The notes under the pieces were generated by a model, which saw only the letters and a list, made by a program, of their open reading frames with translations, was not told where the DNA came from and made no database searches. DNA of 64,000 bases, taken from NCBI RefSeq assembly GCF_028736175.1, contig NZ_CP117880.1, positions 4,712,001 to 4,776,000 on the forward strand, written 5' to 3'. The translations under genes and the position numbers were made by a program. The DNA is from Sphingobacterium oryzagri (GTDB lineage Bacteria; Bacteroidota; Bacteroidia; Sphingobacteriales; Sphingobacteriaceae). Shown here in pieces: positions 37,214 through 46,948 of this stretch (its first letter is position 1; the number at the start of each line of letters is the position of its first letter).

Positions 37214-38801
37214 CCAAAAACTCAAGTGCTCTGCGCACGAACGAATCGCTTCGGTTCTTGACTTTAAAATACGCTTCTCGACCGAAATAAAAACGCCCAA
37301 CCAACGCTTCAATATCGCTTTCGATAACCGTACGTAGATCGACCGTTTTACGGTCGGAAATCAGAAATCCTTCTCCACGAACGAATGCAATAAAACGACG
37401 GTATTCATTGTCGGGTAAATGGTAACCCTGCAAAAAATTATCAATCGAGTAAGCCGGTAGCTGTTTGGTAAAACGGGCGTAGACAAACTGCTCGATAAAA
37501 CTATATTGGATAAGATCTTGATAAAAGAGGTTTAACGCATTGGAATCTTGCGCAACCGTGACATCCGGCATAATCCCACCACCACTATACACTTGCTTGC
37601 CAGCCGATGTTTGAAAAGCTTTACCATGTGCATACAACGTATCCAACGCCCACAAACCTTCATACATCGTATTAAAGTCGACCATATTAGACCAATTGGG
37701 CGTATATTTCTTCTGGATGCTCCGGCCTAAAGGCGTAAAATAACGTGCGATACTGAGGTTAACGGTCGATCCATCAGAAAAATCAAACTGCTCCTGCACA
37801 ATGCCTTTGCCATAAGAACGCCTACCGATAATGGTGCCGCGGTCCCAATCCTGGATAGCGCCGGCGACTATTTCACTTGCCGAAGCCGTGTTTTCATTGA
37901 TAAGCACCGCCAATCCGCCATCCGCGAAATTGCCGCCCTGCTCTGAAAAATATTCTTGTTTTTCCTCGTGCGCTCCCTGCGTGTAAACCACCAACCGGCG
38001 GTCATTAAAAAATTCGCCCGCCAGCTTGATCGCCATATGGAAGTAACCACCACCATTGTCACGCAGGTCAAGAATAAGCTTGTTCGCGCCCTGCTTTTTT
38101 AGTTCGATGACGGCCTGACGGAATTCCTCGGCCGTATTCATGCCAAAGCGCCTGACTTTGACATAACCGACACCCGGACGGATCATATACACTACATCAA
38201 GCGAGCTTACCGTCACCTGATCGCGCACTACTTTGATTGGCGCTTCCAGCTCTTCGGCATGTCGCTTAACATGAATCTGCAACGCGGTGCCGCGACGCCC
38301 GCGAATCAATTTCTCTACACGCTCGCGCGAAATATTTACGCCTGCCACAAGTTGGTTACCGATCTTTAATAATTTATCACCAACCCGAAAGCCCGCTTTA
38401 TCTGCCGGTCCGCCACTGATCAGCGAAACGATCATTAAAGTATCGTTAAGATTAAAATATTCCATGCCAATACCTTCGAACGTTCCTTCTAGAATTTCAG
38501 TCTGTCGCTGCGATTCATTCGGCACCAAATAGCTCGAATATGGATCAAGGTGAGAGATGATATGGTTGATCGCTCCGTTTTGAACGGAGTCGATATTGAC
38601 ACTATCAACATAGGAATTGGAAACCAAATCAATCAGCTGCTGTATCTTCCAGGTATTATTAGACAAGCCTATTGGCACCAAACTATTGCCGGGTTTATTC
38701 CCTTGCTCATCGGCATAGTTCTGCCCGAGCAGTATACCCAAGAGCAATACGGCGCCATAAGTTGCAGCGACAAATAGATTTCGTTTAGTACCTTTTTGCA
38801 T
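37197..38801 (-). CDS. S41-family C-terminal processing peptidase
   Basis: 534 residues. An N-terminal membrane anchor (about 8-25) is followed by a linker, a PDZ domain (about 85-180, GIGMEYFNLNDTLMIVSLIS and KAGFRVGDKLLKIGNQLVAG) and the S41 catalytic core with nucleophile Ser in NENTASASEIVAGAIQDW and the general-base Lys in RRSYGKGIVQEQF. Such CtpA-like proteases trim periplasmic or membrane proteins. A TAATTTTG box on the minus strand at 38818-38825 lies 17 bp before the start. It is convergent with the EEP gene and stands alone. Confidence 0.93.
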   Translation of the reverse strand: MQKGTKRNLFVAATYGAVLLLGILLGQNYADEQGNKPGNSLVPIGLSNNTWKIQQLIDLVSNSYVDSVNIDSVQNGAINHIISHLDPYSSYLVPNESQRQTEILEGTFEGIGMEYFNLNDTLMIVSLISGGPADKAGFRVGDKLLKIGNQLVAGVNISRERVEKLIRGRRGTALQIHVKRHAEELEAPIKVVRDQVTVSSLDVVYMIRPGVGYVKVRRFGMNTAEEFRQAVIELKKQGANKLILDLRDNGGGYFHMAIKLAGEFFNDRRLVVYTQGAHEEKQEYFSEQGGNFADGGLAVLINENTASASEIVAGAIQDWDRGTIIGRRSYGKGIVQEQFDFSDGSTVNLSIARYFTPLGRSIQKKYTPNWSNMVDFNTMYEGLWALDTLYAHGKAFQTSAGKQVYSGGGIMPDVTVAQDSNALNLFYQDLIQYSFIEQFVYARFTKQLPAYSIDNFLQGYHLPDNEYRRFIAFVRGEGFLISDRKTVDLRTVIESDIEALVGRFYFGREAYFKVKNRSDSFVRRALEFLEKPAS

Positions 38802-39071
38802 GTATAAATTTCATTAGCAAAATTAAATAGTTTTCTTCAATTTGTGGGGCATTTTAGCAAGTATTTGAATAAAATACAGTTGAAAAGCACGATTGTTCAT
38901 TCCCTGTCCAAGTATCTACCAAACACTATCCATTTTTCGAAAAATGACTTCGCAATTAGTTACCTGCTTTCAAAAGATGTTAGACGGCAAGCATAAGAAT
39001 TTTCATTTTTGTGTGTTTCTCCGCGATAATGCTCGTAACTTTAGCTAAGTTTTAATGTCAATTTATACGTT

Positions 39072-39641
39072 TTGCACGAGATAGAACCCCATTACAATTG
39101 GCGAGATGATTACATTGCCGCCGAAGATGAACGATCTCCCTTTTATGGTGTGGAGTATAGTGAATTTGAGTTTGACAAGCAGATCTACAACTTTCTGTTG
39201 CACCCGCAATGGGATGATTTTGGTTCCCAGACACTCTACATCAAGATTCTCTATGCAGACTACGACAAGGGATTTTCCATTATCGAGCTTATCGGCGAAT
39301 GGAACGATGCCATTTACAACGACATCATGCTGTTGAAGCGCGAAGTAATCGATATGCTGGTCGCCGAAGGCATTGACAAGTTTTTGCTCATCGGCGAAAA
39401 CGTGTTGAATTTTCACGGCTCTGACGACTCCTATTATGAAGAGTGGTATGAAGATAGCAGCGATGGCTGGATTGTGGCGCTCAATTTCCGCGACCACGTG
39501 ATTCAGGAGTTTAAGTCGCAGGGCATCGATTACTACATCCATTTTGGCGGAGATCTTAACAGCTTTCCTTGGCGCACGCTGCGACCAAAGCAGTTGTACC
39601 ACCATATCCAAGAGCGTATAAACAAGCGATTAGGCATGTAG
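39072..39641 (+). CDS. Hypothetical acidic protein (TTG start)
   Basis: 189 residues. The first possible start is TTG at 39072; the frame is open upstream to a TAG at 39042 but has no ATG in that stretch, and the first ATG lies far inside. The protein is acidic and aromatic-rich (YYEEWYEDSSDGWIVALNFR), with no signal peptide, membrane segment or known motif. It precedes fumC by 84 bp and is probably transcribed separately because fumC has its own promoter. I do not recognise the family. Confidence 0.65.
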   Translation: MHEIEPHYNWRDDYIAAEDERSPFYGVEYSEFEFDKQIYNFLLHPQWDDFGSQTLYIKILYADYDKGFSIIELIGEWNDAIYNDIMLLKREVIDMLVAEGIDKFLLIGENVLNFHGSDDSYYEEWYEDSSDGWIVALNFRDHVIQEFKSQGIDYYIHFGGDLNSFPWRTLRPKQLYHHIQERINKRLGM

Positions 39642-39672
39642 GTTTGACACCAATTGCGACCCGTTATAGTCG

Positions 39673-39700
39673 TTGCTTACTATTATTTTCATTAACTTTG
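39673..39700 (+). promoter_or_regulatory. fumC promoter
   Basis: TAACTTTG at 39693-39700 (exact TAnnTTTG) with TTGC at 39673-39676 as a -33 candidate 16 bp upstream. The ATG at 39725 lies 24 bp downstream. Confidence 0.65.
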
Positions 39701-39724
39701 TTAGCAAATAAATACGTTTAAATT

Positions 39725-41122
39725 ATGTCATTCAGAATAGAAAAAGACACGATGGGCGAAGTACAGGTTCCTGCAGATAAATACTGGGGAGCACAGACTG
39801 AGCGTTCACGTAACAATTTTAAAATCGGTCCTGCGGCATCTATGCCTCTAGAGATTGTAGACGGGTTTGCCTACTTAAAAAAGGCTGCTGCTTATGCCAA
39901 CCATGAGCTCGGTGTTTTATCCGTAGAAAAACGCGATGCTATTGCGGCGGTATGTGATGAAATACTGGAAGGAAAGCTGGTTGATGAATTTCCACTGGTT
40001 ATCTGGCAAACCGGATCGGGCACACAATCCAACATGAATGTCAACGAAGTGATTGCCAACCGCGCACAAGTATTGGCCGGTGGCAAAATAGGCGAAGGTG
40101 AAGCCGTACTGAAAGCGAATGATGACGTAAACAAATCACAATCTTCCAACGATACGTTTCCCACAGGTATGCACATCGCCGCTTACAAAGCGGTGGTTGA
40201 AGTAACCATCCCCGGCGTAGAAAAACTGCGCGATACGTTGCAACGCAAGTCTACCGAATTTATGAACGTGGTAAAAATTGGCCGTACACACTTAATGGAT
40301 GCTACGCCGATCACGTTGGGACAAGAATTATCAGGTTACGTTGCGCAATTAAACCACGGTATCAAAGCGGTAAAAAACACGCTTGAGCACCTTTCCGAGC
40401 TAGCGCTTGGTGGTACTGCGGTGGGCACCGGACTGAATACGCCAACAGGCTATGACGTTGTCGTTGCCAAATATATTGCAGAGTTTACCAACTTACCGTT
40501 TATCACTGCACCGAATAAATTTGAAGCCTTGGCGGCGCACGATGCGATCGTGGAAACACATGGCGCGTTGAAGCAATTGGCCGTTTCGTTAAATAAAATT
40601 GCCAATGATATTCGCATGTTGGCTTCAGGTCCGCGTTCGGGTATTGGCGAAATCCTAATCCCGGAAAACGAACCAGGGTCATCAATCATGCCCGGCAAAG
40701 TAAACCCTACACAATGTGAAGCGCTAACGATGGTGGCAGCACAGGTGATGGGTAACGATGTGGCAATCACCATTGGTGGTACGCAAGGTCACTACGAACT
40801 CAATGTATTTAAACCGTTAATGGCAGCCAACTTCTTACAGTCAGCACGCTTACTTGGTGATGCTTGTGTATCTTTTGAAGAGCACTGTGCTATTGGTATC
40901 GAGCCAAACTATGCACGTATCGAAGAGTTGGTTAACAACTCCCTGATGCTGGTAACGGCTTTAAATACAAAAATCGGATACTACAAAGCGGCTGAGATTG
41001 CGCAAACAGCGCATAAGAACAACAGCACCTTAAAAGAGACTGCCATTGCACTGGGTTACGTTACAGCCGAGGAATTTGACGAATGGGTAAAACCGGAAGA
41101 CATGGTTGGAAGCTTAAAATAA
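39725..41122 (+). CDS. fumC: Class II fumarate hydratase
   Basis: 465 residues. It interconverts fumarate and malate in the TCA cycle without an iron-sulfur cluster. The fumarase/aspartase signature GSSIMPGKVNPTQCEAL is present, with GSGTQSNMNVNEVIANRA and TGMHIAAYKA, and the active-site region KSQSSNDTFPTGM. The length is normal. It is followed 4 bp later by a small lipoprotein gene that often accompanies fumarase genes in this phylum. Confidence 0.98.
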   Translation: MSFRIEKDTMGEVQVPADKYWGAQTERSRNNFKIGPAASMPLEIVDGFAYLKKAAAYANHELGVLSVEKRDAIAAVCDEILEGKLVDEFPLVIWQTGSGTQSNMNVNEVIANRAQVLAGGKIGEGEAVLKANDDVNKSQSSNDTFPTGMHIAAYKAVVEVTIPGVEKLRDTLQRKSTEFMNVVKIGRTHLMDATPITLGQELSGYVAQLNHGIKAVKNTLEHLSELALGGTAVGTGLNTPTGYDVVVAKYIAEFTNLPFITAPNKFEALAAHDAIVETHGALKQLAVSLNKIANDIRMLASGPRSGIGEILIPENEPGSSIMPGKVNPTQCEALTMVAAQVMGNDVAITIGGTQGHYELNVFKPLMAANFLQSARLLGDACVSFEEHCAIGIEPNYARIEELVNNSLMLVTALNTKIGYYKAAEIAQTAHKNNSTLKETAIALGYVTAEEFDEWVKPEDMVGSLK

Positions 41123-41126
41123 CTGG

Positions 41127-41660
41127 GTGATCAATCTATCGATAAAAACCATTAAAACAACAGCATGCTTGACAGTTTTGGCGAGCATGCTGTTTGCTAT
41201 AAGCAGCTGCGTGCGCCATTCGGAGATGCAAACCGAAGGTGCAGATTTTTTACAAGGTGTATGGATACAAGACAGCATTCCACATCAGGACCAAATGATG
41301 GACTACACCTTGCATGAATTTAGATTTATCTGTGACTCGGTATACACCACGATGCGGGTACGTGCGAAAACGCAGCGCATTCCCGACTCTTGTTATAAGG
41401 ACGGCGAATGGACAGAATATGCCAAAGGTGTATATGTGATGCGCGGCGACAGCTTGATTGGCGAGGGAATCTACACCAAAGAAAACGGAAAGTACAAAAC
41501 GGCCGGCTGCTATAAAACGGGCACTTACCTGCCCCGCTATCGCGTGGCTTATCATGATGCAGATTCATTAGTGTTAGAAAGCCGCTTTGATCAACGTCCG
41601 GTGGTTTTGCGCAAAATACAGGGAATATCCTGCGTGCCCAAAAGACGCTGGGAAGATTAA
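41127..41660 (+). CDS. Fumarase-linked lipoprotein
   Basis: 177 residues from a GTG at 41127. The N-terminus holds a lipoprotein signal (LTVLASMLFAISSC). The mature part has WIQDSIPHQDQMMDYTLHEF and paired Tyr/Arg-rich strands (YRVAYHDADSLVLESRF), a lipocalin-like beta pattern. It starts 4 bp after fumC, so it is co-transcribed; database entries sometimes call such proteins fumarate hydratase only because of this adjacency. No enzymatic motif is visible. Confidence 0.75.
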   Translation: MINLSIKTIKTTACLTVLASMLFAISSCVRHSEMQTEGADFLQGVWIQDSIPHQDQMMDYTLHEFRFICDSVYTTMRVRAKTQRIPDSCYKDGEWTEYAKGVYVMRGDSLIGEGIYTKENGKYKTAGCYKTGTYLPRYRVAYHDADSLVLESRFDQRPVVLRKIQGISCVPKRRWED

Positions 41661-41682
41661 TCCCACATAAAATTGGAATAAA

Positions 41683-41720
41683 AAAAGCGCCTGTCTTGTA
41701 TAGACAAACGCTTTCTTTTA
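41683..41720. terminator. Bidirectional terminator between fumC unit and telA unit
   Basis: AAAGCG ... CGCTTT outer stem with an inner TGTCT / AGACA stem, preceded by an A run and followed by CTTTTATT. It sits between convergent genes and can serve both. Confidence 0.75.
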
Positions 41721-41741
41721 TTCCAATATTTTTTTGACGAC

Positions 41742-42848
41742 CTAGTTAATCAACTTATTATCATCTGTAGATGATTTTAACAAGTGTGCTTTCAAATCGC
41801 TTTCTGCTTGAATCAACTCTTGCTCAACAACCTTCCGTTTCTCGCGACCTTCACGCTGAATTTGTACAACCTGTTCGATCGTAGAAACGATATCCTGGTT
41901 CGCTTTCTTAATGGTCTCGATATCCACGATACCGCGTTCCGTTTCTTTGGCAATATTGATGGTAGACTCCTTCAACATTTCTGAATTACGGCGCAGCAGC
42001 TCGTTGGTCGCATCGGTAACGGCCTTTTGTGCTTCCAGCGCTTTTTGCGAATGCGCAATGCCCAAGGTCAGCACCATCTGATTTTTCCATAGCGGAATCG
42101 TATTGACCAAAGAAGACTGTATCTTCTCCATCAGCGATGAGCTGTTGTTTTGAATTAACCGGATTTGCGGAGCTGTCTGCAAGACGACCATGCGCGTTAA
42201 TTTCAGGTCATGCACTTTACGCTCAAAACGCACCACATGCTGCTCCATATCTTTGTACTGCTGAATCTTGTGCTGATCACCAGTTTCCTCTGCCTCGGCC
42301 TTAAGCTGCGGTAAGGTCACGTTGTGCACCTCTTCCAGCTTTTCTTCGCCCGCCGCGATATAAAGCGAAAGCTCCTTAAAGAAATTTTGGTTTTCTACAA
42401 ACAGCTTATCGAAGATGTTGACATCTTTTGCCAGGTTTTTGTAGTGCCCCTCCAGCTTTAGCTCAATCTGATGGATGTTTTTCTCTACACTTTGGTACTC
42501 CGTGCGCATCCGCTGTACTTTCTTCTTCAGATTATCGAAAAAAGGAATTAACGGTTTTTTGTTGAGGTTCTCGTCAAACGATTTGATATCCGAACGAAGG
42601 TTCAACAAAATATCTTCCGCGCCACCCATATCTTTTGTGCGCACTTGCTTCAAGATCTCGTTAGAGAAATTGCTCACCTTGGTTTGACTGCCCACACCAT
42701 ACTGGATAACATCCGTCGTGGAGGTCAGGTTGATCTTACTTTTGTATTGTTGGATCTGCGATTTTTCTTCATCCGTAAAATTTACCGCAACCGATTTATT
42801 TTTATCTTCCGGACCGTCGTCGTAAGTCGTTAGATCAAGATTTGCCAT
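41742..42848 (-). CDS. telA: Toxic anion resistance protein TelA family
   Basis: 368 residues, almost all helical: ADLDLTTYDDG at the start is followed by long coiled coils, with KNQMVLTLGIAHSQKALEAQ and AVTDATNELLRRNSEMLKES, the TelA/KlaA signature near 250-300. TelA proteins are linked to tellurite resistance, cell-envelope stress and Ter-type responses, but their biochemical role is open. It is translated 3 bp after the XpaC-like gene on the same strand, a widely conserved pairing. No tehB, terC or terD gene is nearby. Confidence 0.93.
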   Translation of the reverse strand: MANLDLTTYDDGPEDKNKSVAVNFTDEEKSQIQQYKSKINLTSTTDVIQYGVGSQTKVSNFSNEILKQVRTKDMGGAEDILLNLRSDIKSFDENLNKKPLIPFFDNLKKKVQRMRTEYQSVEKNIHQIELKLEGHYKNLAKDVNIFDKLFVENQNFFKELSLYIAAGEEKLEEVHNVTLPQLKAEAEETGDQHKIQQYKDMEQHVVRFERKVHDLKLTRMVVLQTAPQIRLIQNNSSSLMEKIQSSLVNTIPLWKNQMVLTLGIAHSQKALEAQKAVTDATNELLRRNSEMLKESTINIAKETERGIVDIETIKKANQDIVSTIEQVVQIQREGREKRKVVEQELIQAESDLKAHLLKSSTDDNKLIN

Positions 42849-42851
42849 CGT

Positions 42852-43640
42852 CTATTCGTTTAAAAGGTTTCTATTTTTTAAGCTCTGGATATACACATCC
42901 GTTTCGGCAGAGACATCCAAAATACCAGATTTAAATTGGTTGGTGACCTCCTGTTCTATTGCTATAGCCGCCTTTGCGATCACATCTTCCAATTTTTTCT
43001 TGGATTCGGCCGTCACGCTGTTATAGAGCCTAGAATTTTCTATTTCGTCATACTTCATCAACACATTCACTACTGTAGCATGGCGCACGAGAAACTTCTC
43101 GGCTTCCATTTTATCATTTTGCTCCAACAACTGAAAAAGGTGAATAATCTTATCAATATTTTGGTGTATAGCCCGGTTGTCGATTTCTTTTCGCCAGTGG
43201 ATCAGGCGCTCAATAAAAAGCTGTGGCGTATCCAACGCAGCCTGTGGTAATTGTTGAATTTTATTTCTTGAAGAAGCCGTAGGAATCCAGGCCAGCGGAC
43301 GAATCTCTGCAAGCTCCAGGCGTTGCAGATAAGGCTTCGCCCGATTGAGCAACAATCCGTTACCGATGATATATGAAGTTACCGAACCGGTAAGTGTCAA
43401 TAACATGGCTTGCGAAATCGTACCAAAAAAATAAACAAACGAAGCAAAAAGTCCGAGTTCCAACAATAAAAAAGCAATTCCAGCAATATACCAGGATCGG
43501 ATTTTCCCTTTTTTGGCCTGTGTTAACATCACAAAAGGAAAAATATGCACCGGAAGCGGCACAAACATCACGATGGAAATAAATGTCCAGGTGAGTTGCT
43601 GCAGTTCCCAGCGTTTAGATTTCTTTGTTGCGAATCCCAT
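42852..43640 (-). CDS. XpaC-like membrane protein, TelA partner
   Basis: 262 residues: three to four membrane segments in the first 100 residues (WTFISIVMFVPLPVHIFPFV; IAGIAFLLLELGLFASFVYF), then a helical soluble part ending in DVSAETDVYIQSLKNRNLL. The layout and position match XpaC, the 5-bromo-4-chloroindolyl phosphate hydrolysis protein that is co-encoded with TelA in many bacteria. The actual activity is unknown. The family call is from architecture and context. Confidence 0.75.
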   Translation of the reverse strand: MGFATKKSKRWELQQLTWTFISIVMFVPLPVHIFPFVMLTQAKKGKIRSWYIAGIAFLLLELGLFASFVYFFGTISQAMLLTLTGSVTSYIIGNGLLLNRAKPYLQRLELAEIRPLAWIPTASSRNKIQQLPQAALDTPQLFIERLIHWRKEIDNRAIHQNIDKIIHLFQLLEQNDKMEAEKFLVRHATVVNVLMKYDEIENSRLYNSVTAESKKKLEDVIAKAAIAIEQEVTNQFKSGILDVSAETDVYIQSLKNRNLLNE

Positions 43641-43821
43641 GATGCAATTTACTTATTTTTTTTAAATCCTTACGATATTACTTAGTAGCTTTGAACAATT
43701 CCTATTCCATTGTTATTTTGATTGTAAAATTGCTCGTTATCAAGCAAAAAGACTGACAAAGTGGCTTTATGACTTGGAAATAGGACGACAGTTGATTATC
43801 AAGAACAGGTTACCCCGATTT

Positions 43822-44823
43822 ATGCAACAGCAAATCCATTACATCAGTGCACTTCGTATCTTAGCGACCTTTCTCGTGATCCTGATCCACGCCTCTACGG
43901 GCTATCTGAATGTTTTTCATGCCCATTCTTTCGACTGGAATTACGCTAATCTACTCAATAGCTTTTCTCGTTTTTGTGTACCCTTATTTGTATTGATCTC
44001 GGGCGCGCTCTTATTGCAAAAAAGGGAAGAACCGCTGCTGTTTTATAAAAAGCGGATGAGCCGTATCTTGTGGCCTTTTCTCTTTTGGCTGCTGGTTTAC
44101 TTAGTCTATTATTTTTATCGCTATACACAGCTGGATGTGCTTCCCTTAAGCAGAATCATCGAGATCAGTATAGACAAGCTGCTTCACGGCCCCAGTGCAC
44201 ATCTTTGGTTTCTTTACATGATCGTAGGCTTGTATTTAGCCGTTCCCTTTTTACAGATTCTCGTCCATGAAGTTTCGGACAATACCTTACTACTTTTCAT
44301 CGCACTTTGGTTTGCCTCGCTATTCATGCTGGAAAAATCGTTGTATGCATATGTGCCCAAAATAGACCTGACCTTCTTTTCCGGCTATGTCGGTTATATG
44401 TTATTGGGATTTTTTTTGGCCACACGATCTGTGCAAATTCCAAACGTAGTTTTGCTTATCATTATGGTGGCGATCGGTCTGGGAAATTCCTGGGGAACCT
44501 GGTTTTTAAGCCAGGCAGCAGATCGTTACACGCCAACACTGTATAACTACCTTGGCCCGACCAACGCCGTTTTGGCATCCGCTGTTTTTCTGGTATTTAA
44601 AAACAGCGTTCAGCAACCGCTCCCGCGTCCGCTGCAATGGATCGATCAACACAGCTTTGGCATTTACCTGGTGCATATATTGGTCTTAAACTACATTCAT
44701 CCTTTGATCAGTTGGCCTACCGCATGGAAAATTCCTGTGGTGAGTATCATCACCTTGGGCATTTCACTAGTACTCACGTTTGGCTTGCGCAAGCTACCGC
44801 TTGGAAAGACTATCAGCGGCTAG
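43822..44823 (+). CDS. Acyltransferase 3 (OafA/NodX-type) membrane protein
   Basis: About 333 residues from the ATG at 43822; an in-frame TTG 48 bases upstream is less likely. It opens with the family signature YISALRILATFLVILIHAST (conserved R and H), then FCVPLFVLISGALLL and about ten membrane segments. Such enzymes O-acetylate sugars or peptidoglycan on the outer face. The 3' end overlaps that of the convergent MFS gene by 30 bp. The acceptor is unknown. Confidence 0.9.
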   Translation: MQQQIHYISALRILATFLVILIHASTGYLNVFHAHSFDWNYANLLNSFSRFCVPLFVLISGALLLQKREEPLLFYKKRMSRILWPFLFWLLVYLVYYFYRYTQLDVLPLSRIIEISIDKLLHGPSAHLWFLYMIVGLYLAVPFLQILVHEVSDNTLLLFIALWFASLFMLEKSLYAYVPKIDLTFFSGYVGYMLLGFFLATRSVQIPNVVLLIIMVAIGLGNSWGTWFLSQAADRYTPTLYNYLGPTNAVLASAVFLVFKNSVQQPLPRPLQWIDQHSFGIYLVHILVLNYIHPLISWPTAWKIPVVSIITLGISLVLTFGLRKLPLGKTISG

Positions 44824-46020
44824 CTGATTTTCGGCCGGTTTTTGACGACCTTTTCCGAAAAACAAATGCGCCAAAAAGGCCAATATGCTAAAACTTGTAC
44901 CTACCAAACAGACGCCCGCCCACCCCATGTGTTGCCAGGCCATGGCCGCTAAATAAGTACCCAAAGAGCCGCCTATAAAATAGCAAACCATGTAAACCGT
45001 ATTTAGCCTGCTGGTAGCTTGGGTAGGAATAGAAAAATAATCGGTTTGATTCATGATATGTGAACTTTGCAAACCGAGATCGATCAAGATAATCCCAATA
45101 ATCAAACCGATATAAGAATGCTGACCGAAATAGATAAAGACCCAGCTCGACAGCAAAATCAAGATGGAAAAGTAAATCAATTGGTAAACAGAAAAACGCT
45201 GGTTAAATCGGCCCACGAAGGCCGCTGCCAATGCTCCTACGGCGCCGATGAGCCCAAAACTGCCGACGACCGATGCACCTGCATAAAAAGGAGCTCCTTC
45301 CATATGAAACACGAGCGTGGTGAACACGGCAGACATGGCACCAAAACCCATTGCTCCGCGAAAAGCAGCTACTTGAAGTTTGCGCTCGGTTTTCGCAAAA
45401 TGCCAAACCGACTGCATGAGCGCGCCGTATGAACCCTGGAAATTAGGCCGTAACTCGGGAAGAAAGCGATAAACCAACAACCAGGTAATCACCATCATGC
45501 CTGCAGCAATTTCAAACATCGCGCGCCAGCCGAAGTAATCACCGACGATACCGCTAAAAAATCGGGAAAGTAAAATACCCATCAACAGGCCCGACATCAC
45601 GAGTCCAATATTGCCCGACTTCTTTTCCGGACTAGATAACTCCGCAGCCATCGGCACAAAAATTTGTGGGATGACCGACGTCACGCCGATAAAAAAACTA
45701 GCTACATACAGCATCCAAAGCGTCTTTGCAAAAGCCATAACCAACAAAGCGGCAACTACGAAAATTAAATCCGTGAGGATTAGGCGCTTGCGCAACATCT
45801 TATCGCCAAGCGGCACGATAAACAGCAGTCCGCAGGCATAACCCAATTGCGTAAGTACCGATATTTTGCTTACCGTGCCTTCAGACACTTGAAATTCGGC
45901 AGCAATCAATCCGAGAAGCGGCTGGTTGTAGTAGTTATTGGCAACAACCAATCCTGAAAGGATCGTCATCAGCCAAAGAATGGTCGTATTTAATAAGGGC
46001 TTAGCATCGATCGTCTGCAT
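44794..46020 (-). CDS. MFS transporter, drug/sugar-efflux type
   Basis: 408 residues with about 12 membrane segments. The loop motif PLGDKMLRKRLILTDLI corresponds to motif A (G-D-x-x-x-R-K/R), and the first segment region ANNYYNQPLLGLIAAEFQVS is typical of YnfM/arabinose-efflux-like carriers. Substrate unknown. It stands alone, upstream of the NlpE-like gene's terminator on the same strand. Confidence 0.92.
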   Translation of the reverse strand: MQTIDAKPLLNTTILWLMTILSGLVVANNYYNQPLLGLIAAEFQVSEGTVSKISVLTQLGYACGLLFIVPLGDKMLRKRLILTDLIFVVAALLVMAFAKTLWMLYVASFFIGVTSVIPQIFVPMAAELSSPEKKSGNIGLVMSGLLMGILLSRFFSGIVGDYFGWRAMFEIAAGMMVITWLLVYRFLPELRPNFQGSYGALMQSVWHFAKTERKLQVAAFRGAMGFGAMSAVFTTLVFHMEGAPFYAGASVVGSFGLIGAVGALAAAFVGRFNQRFSVYQLIYFSILILLSSWVFIYFGQHSYIGLIIGIILIDLGLQSSHIMNQTDYFSIPTQATSRLNTVYMVCYFIGGSLGTYLAAMAWQHMGWAGVCLVGTSFSILAFLAHLFFGKGRQKPAENQLAADSLSKR

Positions 46021-46052
46021 GATATATTGTAATAGACGGCCAAATTAACCAA

Positions 46053-46086
46053 TAAAAAAAAGGCCCGCAATCTATGCAGGCCTTTA
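46053..46086 (-). terminator. Terminator of the NlpE-like gene
   Basis: On the minus strand AGGCCTGCA-TAGAT-TGCGGGCCT forms a 9-bp stem with one mismatch, followed by TTTTTTTATT. It lies between the NlpE-like gene and the MFS start, so it separates the two units. Confidence 0.8.
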
Positions 46087-46101
46087 GGTGTAATTTTTAC
46101 A

Positions 46102-46554
46102 TTAAGCTTTCTTTTTATAAATATATTTATCGGCCAGATCACCTTCGATAACTTTACCATCCTGATCTAAATGAAACAACTCATCGTCGCCAACTTTCAA
46201 TTTCAGATCGGTATCTTTTCCTTTGAGGTGAAGCACAGCGCCGTTATCATGCCACATCAATTTTCCATTGTCCTCAATCTTGGAATCCCGGTCAAGGTAT
46301 TCGCTGGTAATACGAAATGTTTCATCGTTGTTGATAACAATGGTTGTCTTTATCCCCGGACAGTCTGCACAAGGGATCGTAGCTTCGTACGTACCGGCTA
46401 TATCGGTAGATTTTTGGGAACCACCTGTAGTAGCGGCTTCGTTTTCCGTAGCTGCTGGTGTAGTTTCTGCAACGGCGTCTGAACTGGAAGAAGACATATC
46501 GACGCAGGACACAAATGATGCACAGATCACTGCTAAACCTATTAAATTTCTCAT
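46102..46554 (-). CDS. NlpE-like copper/envelope-stress lipoprotein
   Basis: 150 residues from the ATG at 46554 (an upstream in-frame start at 46602 would put a charged peptide before the signal). MRNLIGLAVICASFVSC is a lipoprotein signal. The mature part contains TYEATIPCADCPGIKTTIVI, the CxxC-bearing core of the NlpE N-terminal domain, and a beta-barrel rest (ITSEYLDRD, GKLMWHDNGAVLHLKG). In E. coli NlpE senses copper and surface contact through Cpx; Bacteroidota lack Cpx, so a storage or sensing role by another path is possible. Confidence 0.85.
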   Translation of the reverse strand: MRNLIGLAVICASFVSCVDMSSSSSDAVAETTPAATENEAATTGGSQKSTDIAGTYEATIPCADCPGIKTTIVINNDETFRITSEYLDRDSKIEDNGKLMWHDNGAVLHLKGKDTDLKLKVGDDELFHLDQDGKVIEGDLADKYIYKKKA

Positions 46555-46948
46555 ATCGCTTTTTTTTAAAGGTATCCGCAATTTTTTTGCCAAAAACATC
46601 ATTTACCGACAACAATCGGAAATTGCCAAGTAAAGCGAGTGAGCTACGCTGTTTTTTTCGAATTTCTTGGTTGATACAGTCGAGAGATAACAACCTCGTC
46701 GTGCTGATGCCTTCGACAAAATGAACAATCTATAGCAACAGGTGAGAACCTTAAAATCCTCGCTCGCATGAGCTTGTACACTTGCTAATAAAGACAAAAA
46801 TCCGAGCGACCAGCTCGGAATTCGTGCTTAACGACTTTTTAAGAAAAAAGAAGACTTCGTTCGCACATTTACCAATCGTAATAATGGAAACGCGCCACTT
46901 CACCTGTAGCAAAGTAGCGCGTCACGTCGTCAAAACGAATAGAAAAAT
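46555..46948. other. Gene-free stretch between NlpE-like and nitroreductase genes
   Basis: No gene seen in six frames. Small inverted repeats occur: CCGAGC / GCTCGG near 46801-46819, a GCGCCACT / AGTAGCGC hairpin near 46889-46922 and GAATAG / CTATTC at 46937-46954, none with a T run. They may mark the 3' end of the nitroreductase transcript. Nothing resembles a tRNA. Confidence 0.5.

Noticed and set aside
46555..46948. tRNA or small RNA gene in the gene-free stretch
   Set aside because: No cloverleaf, T-loop consensus or promoter-terminator pair could be found.
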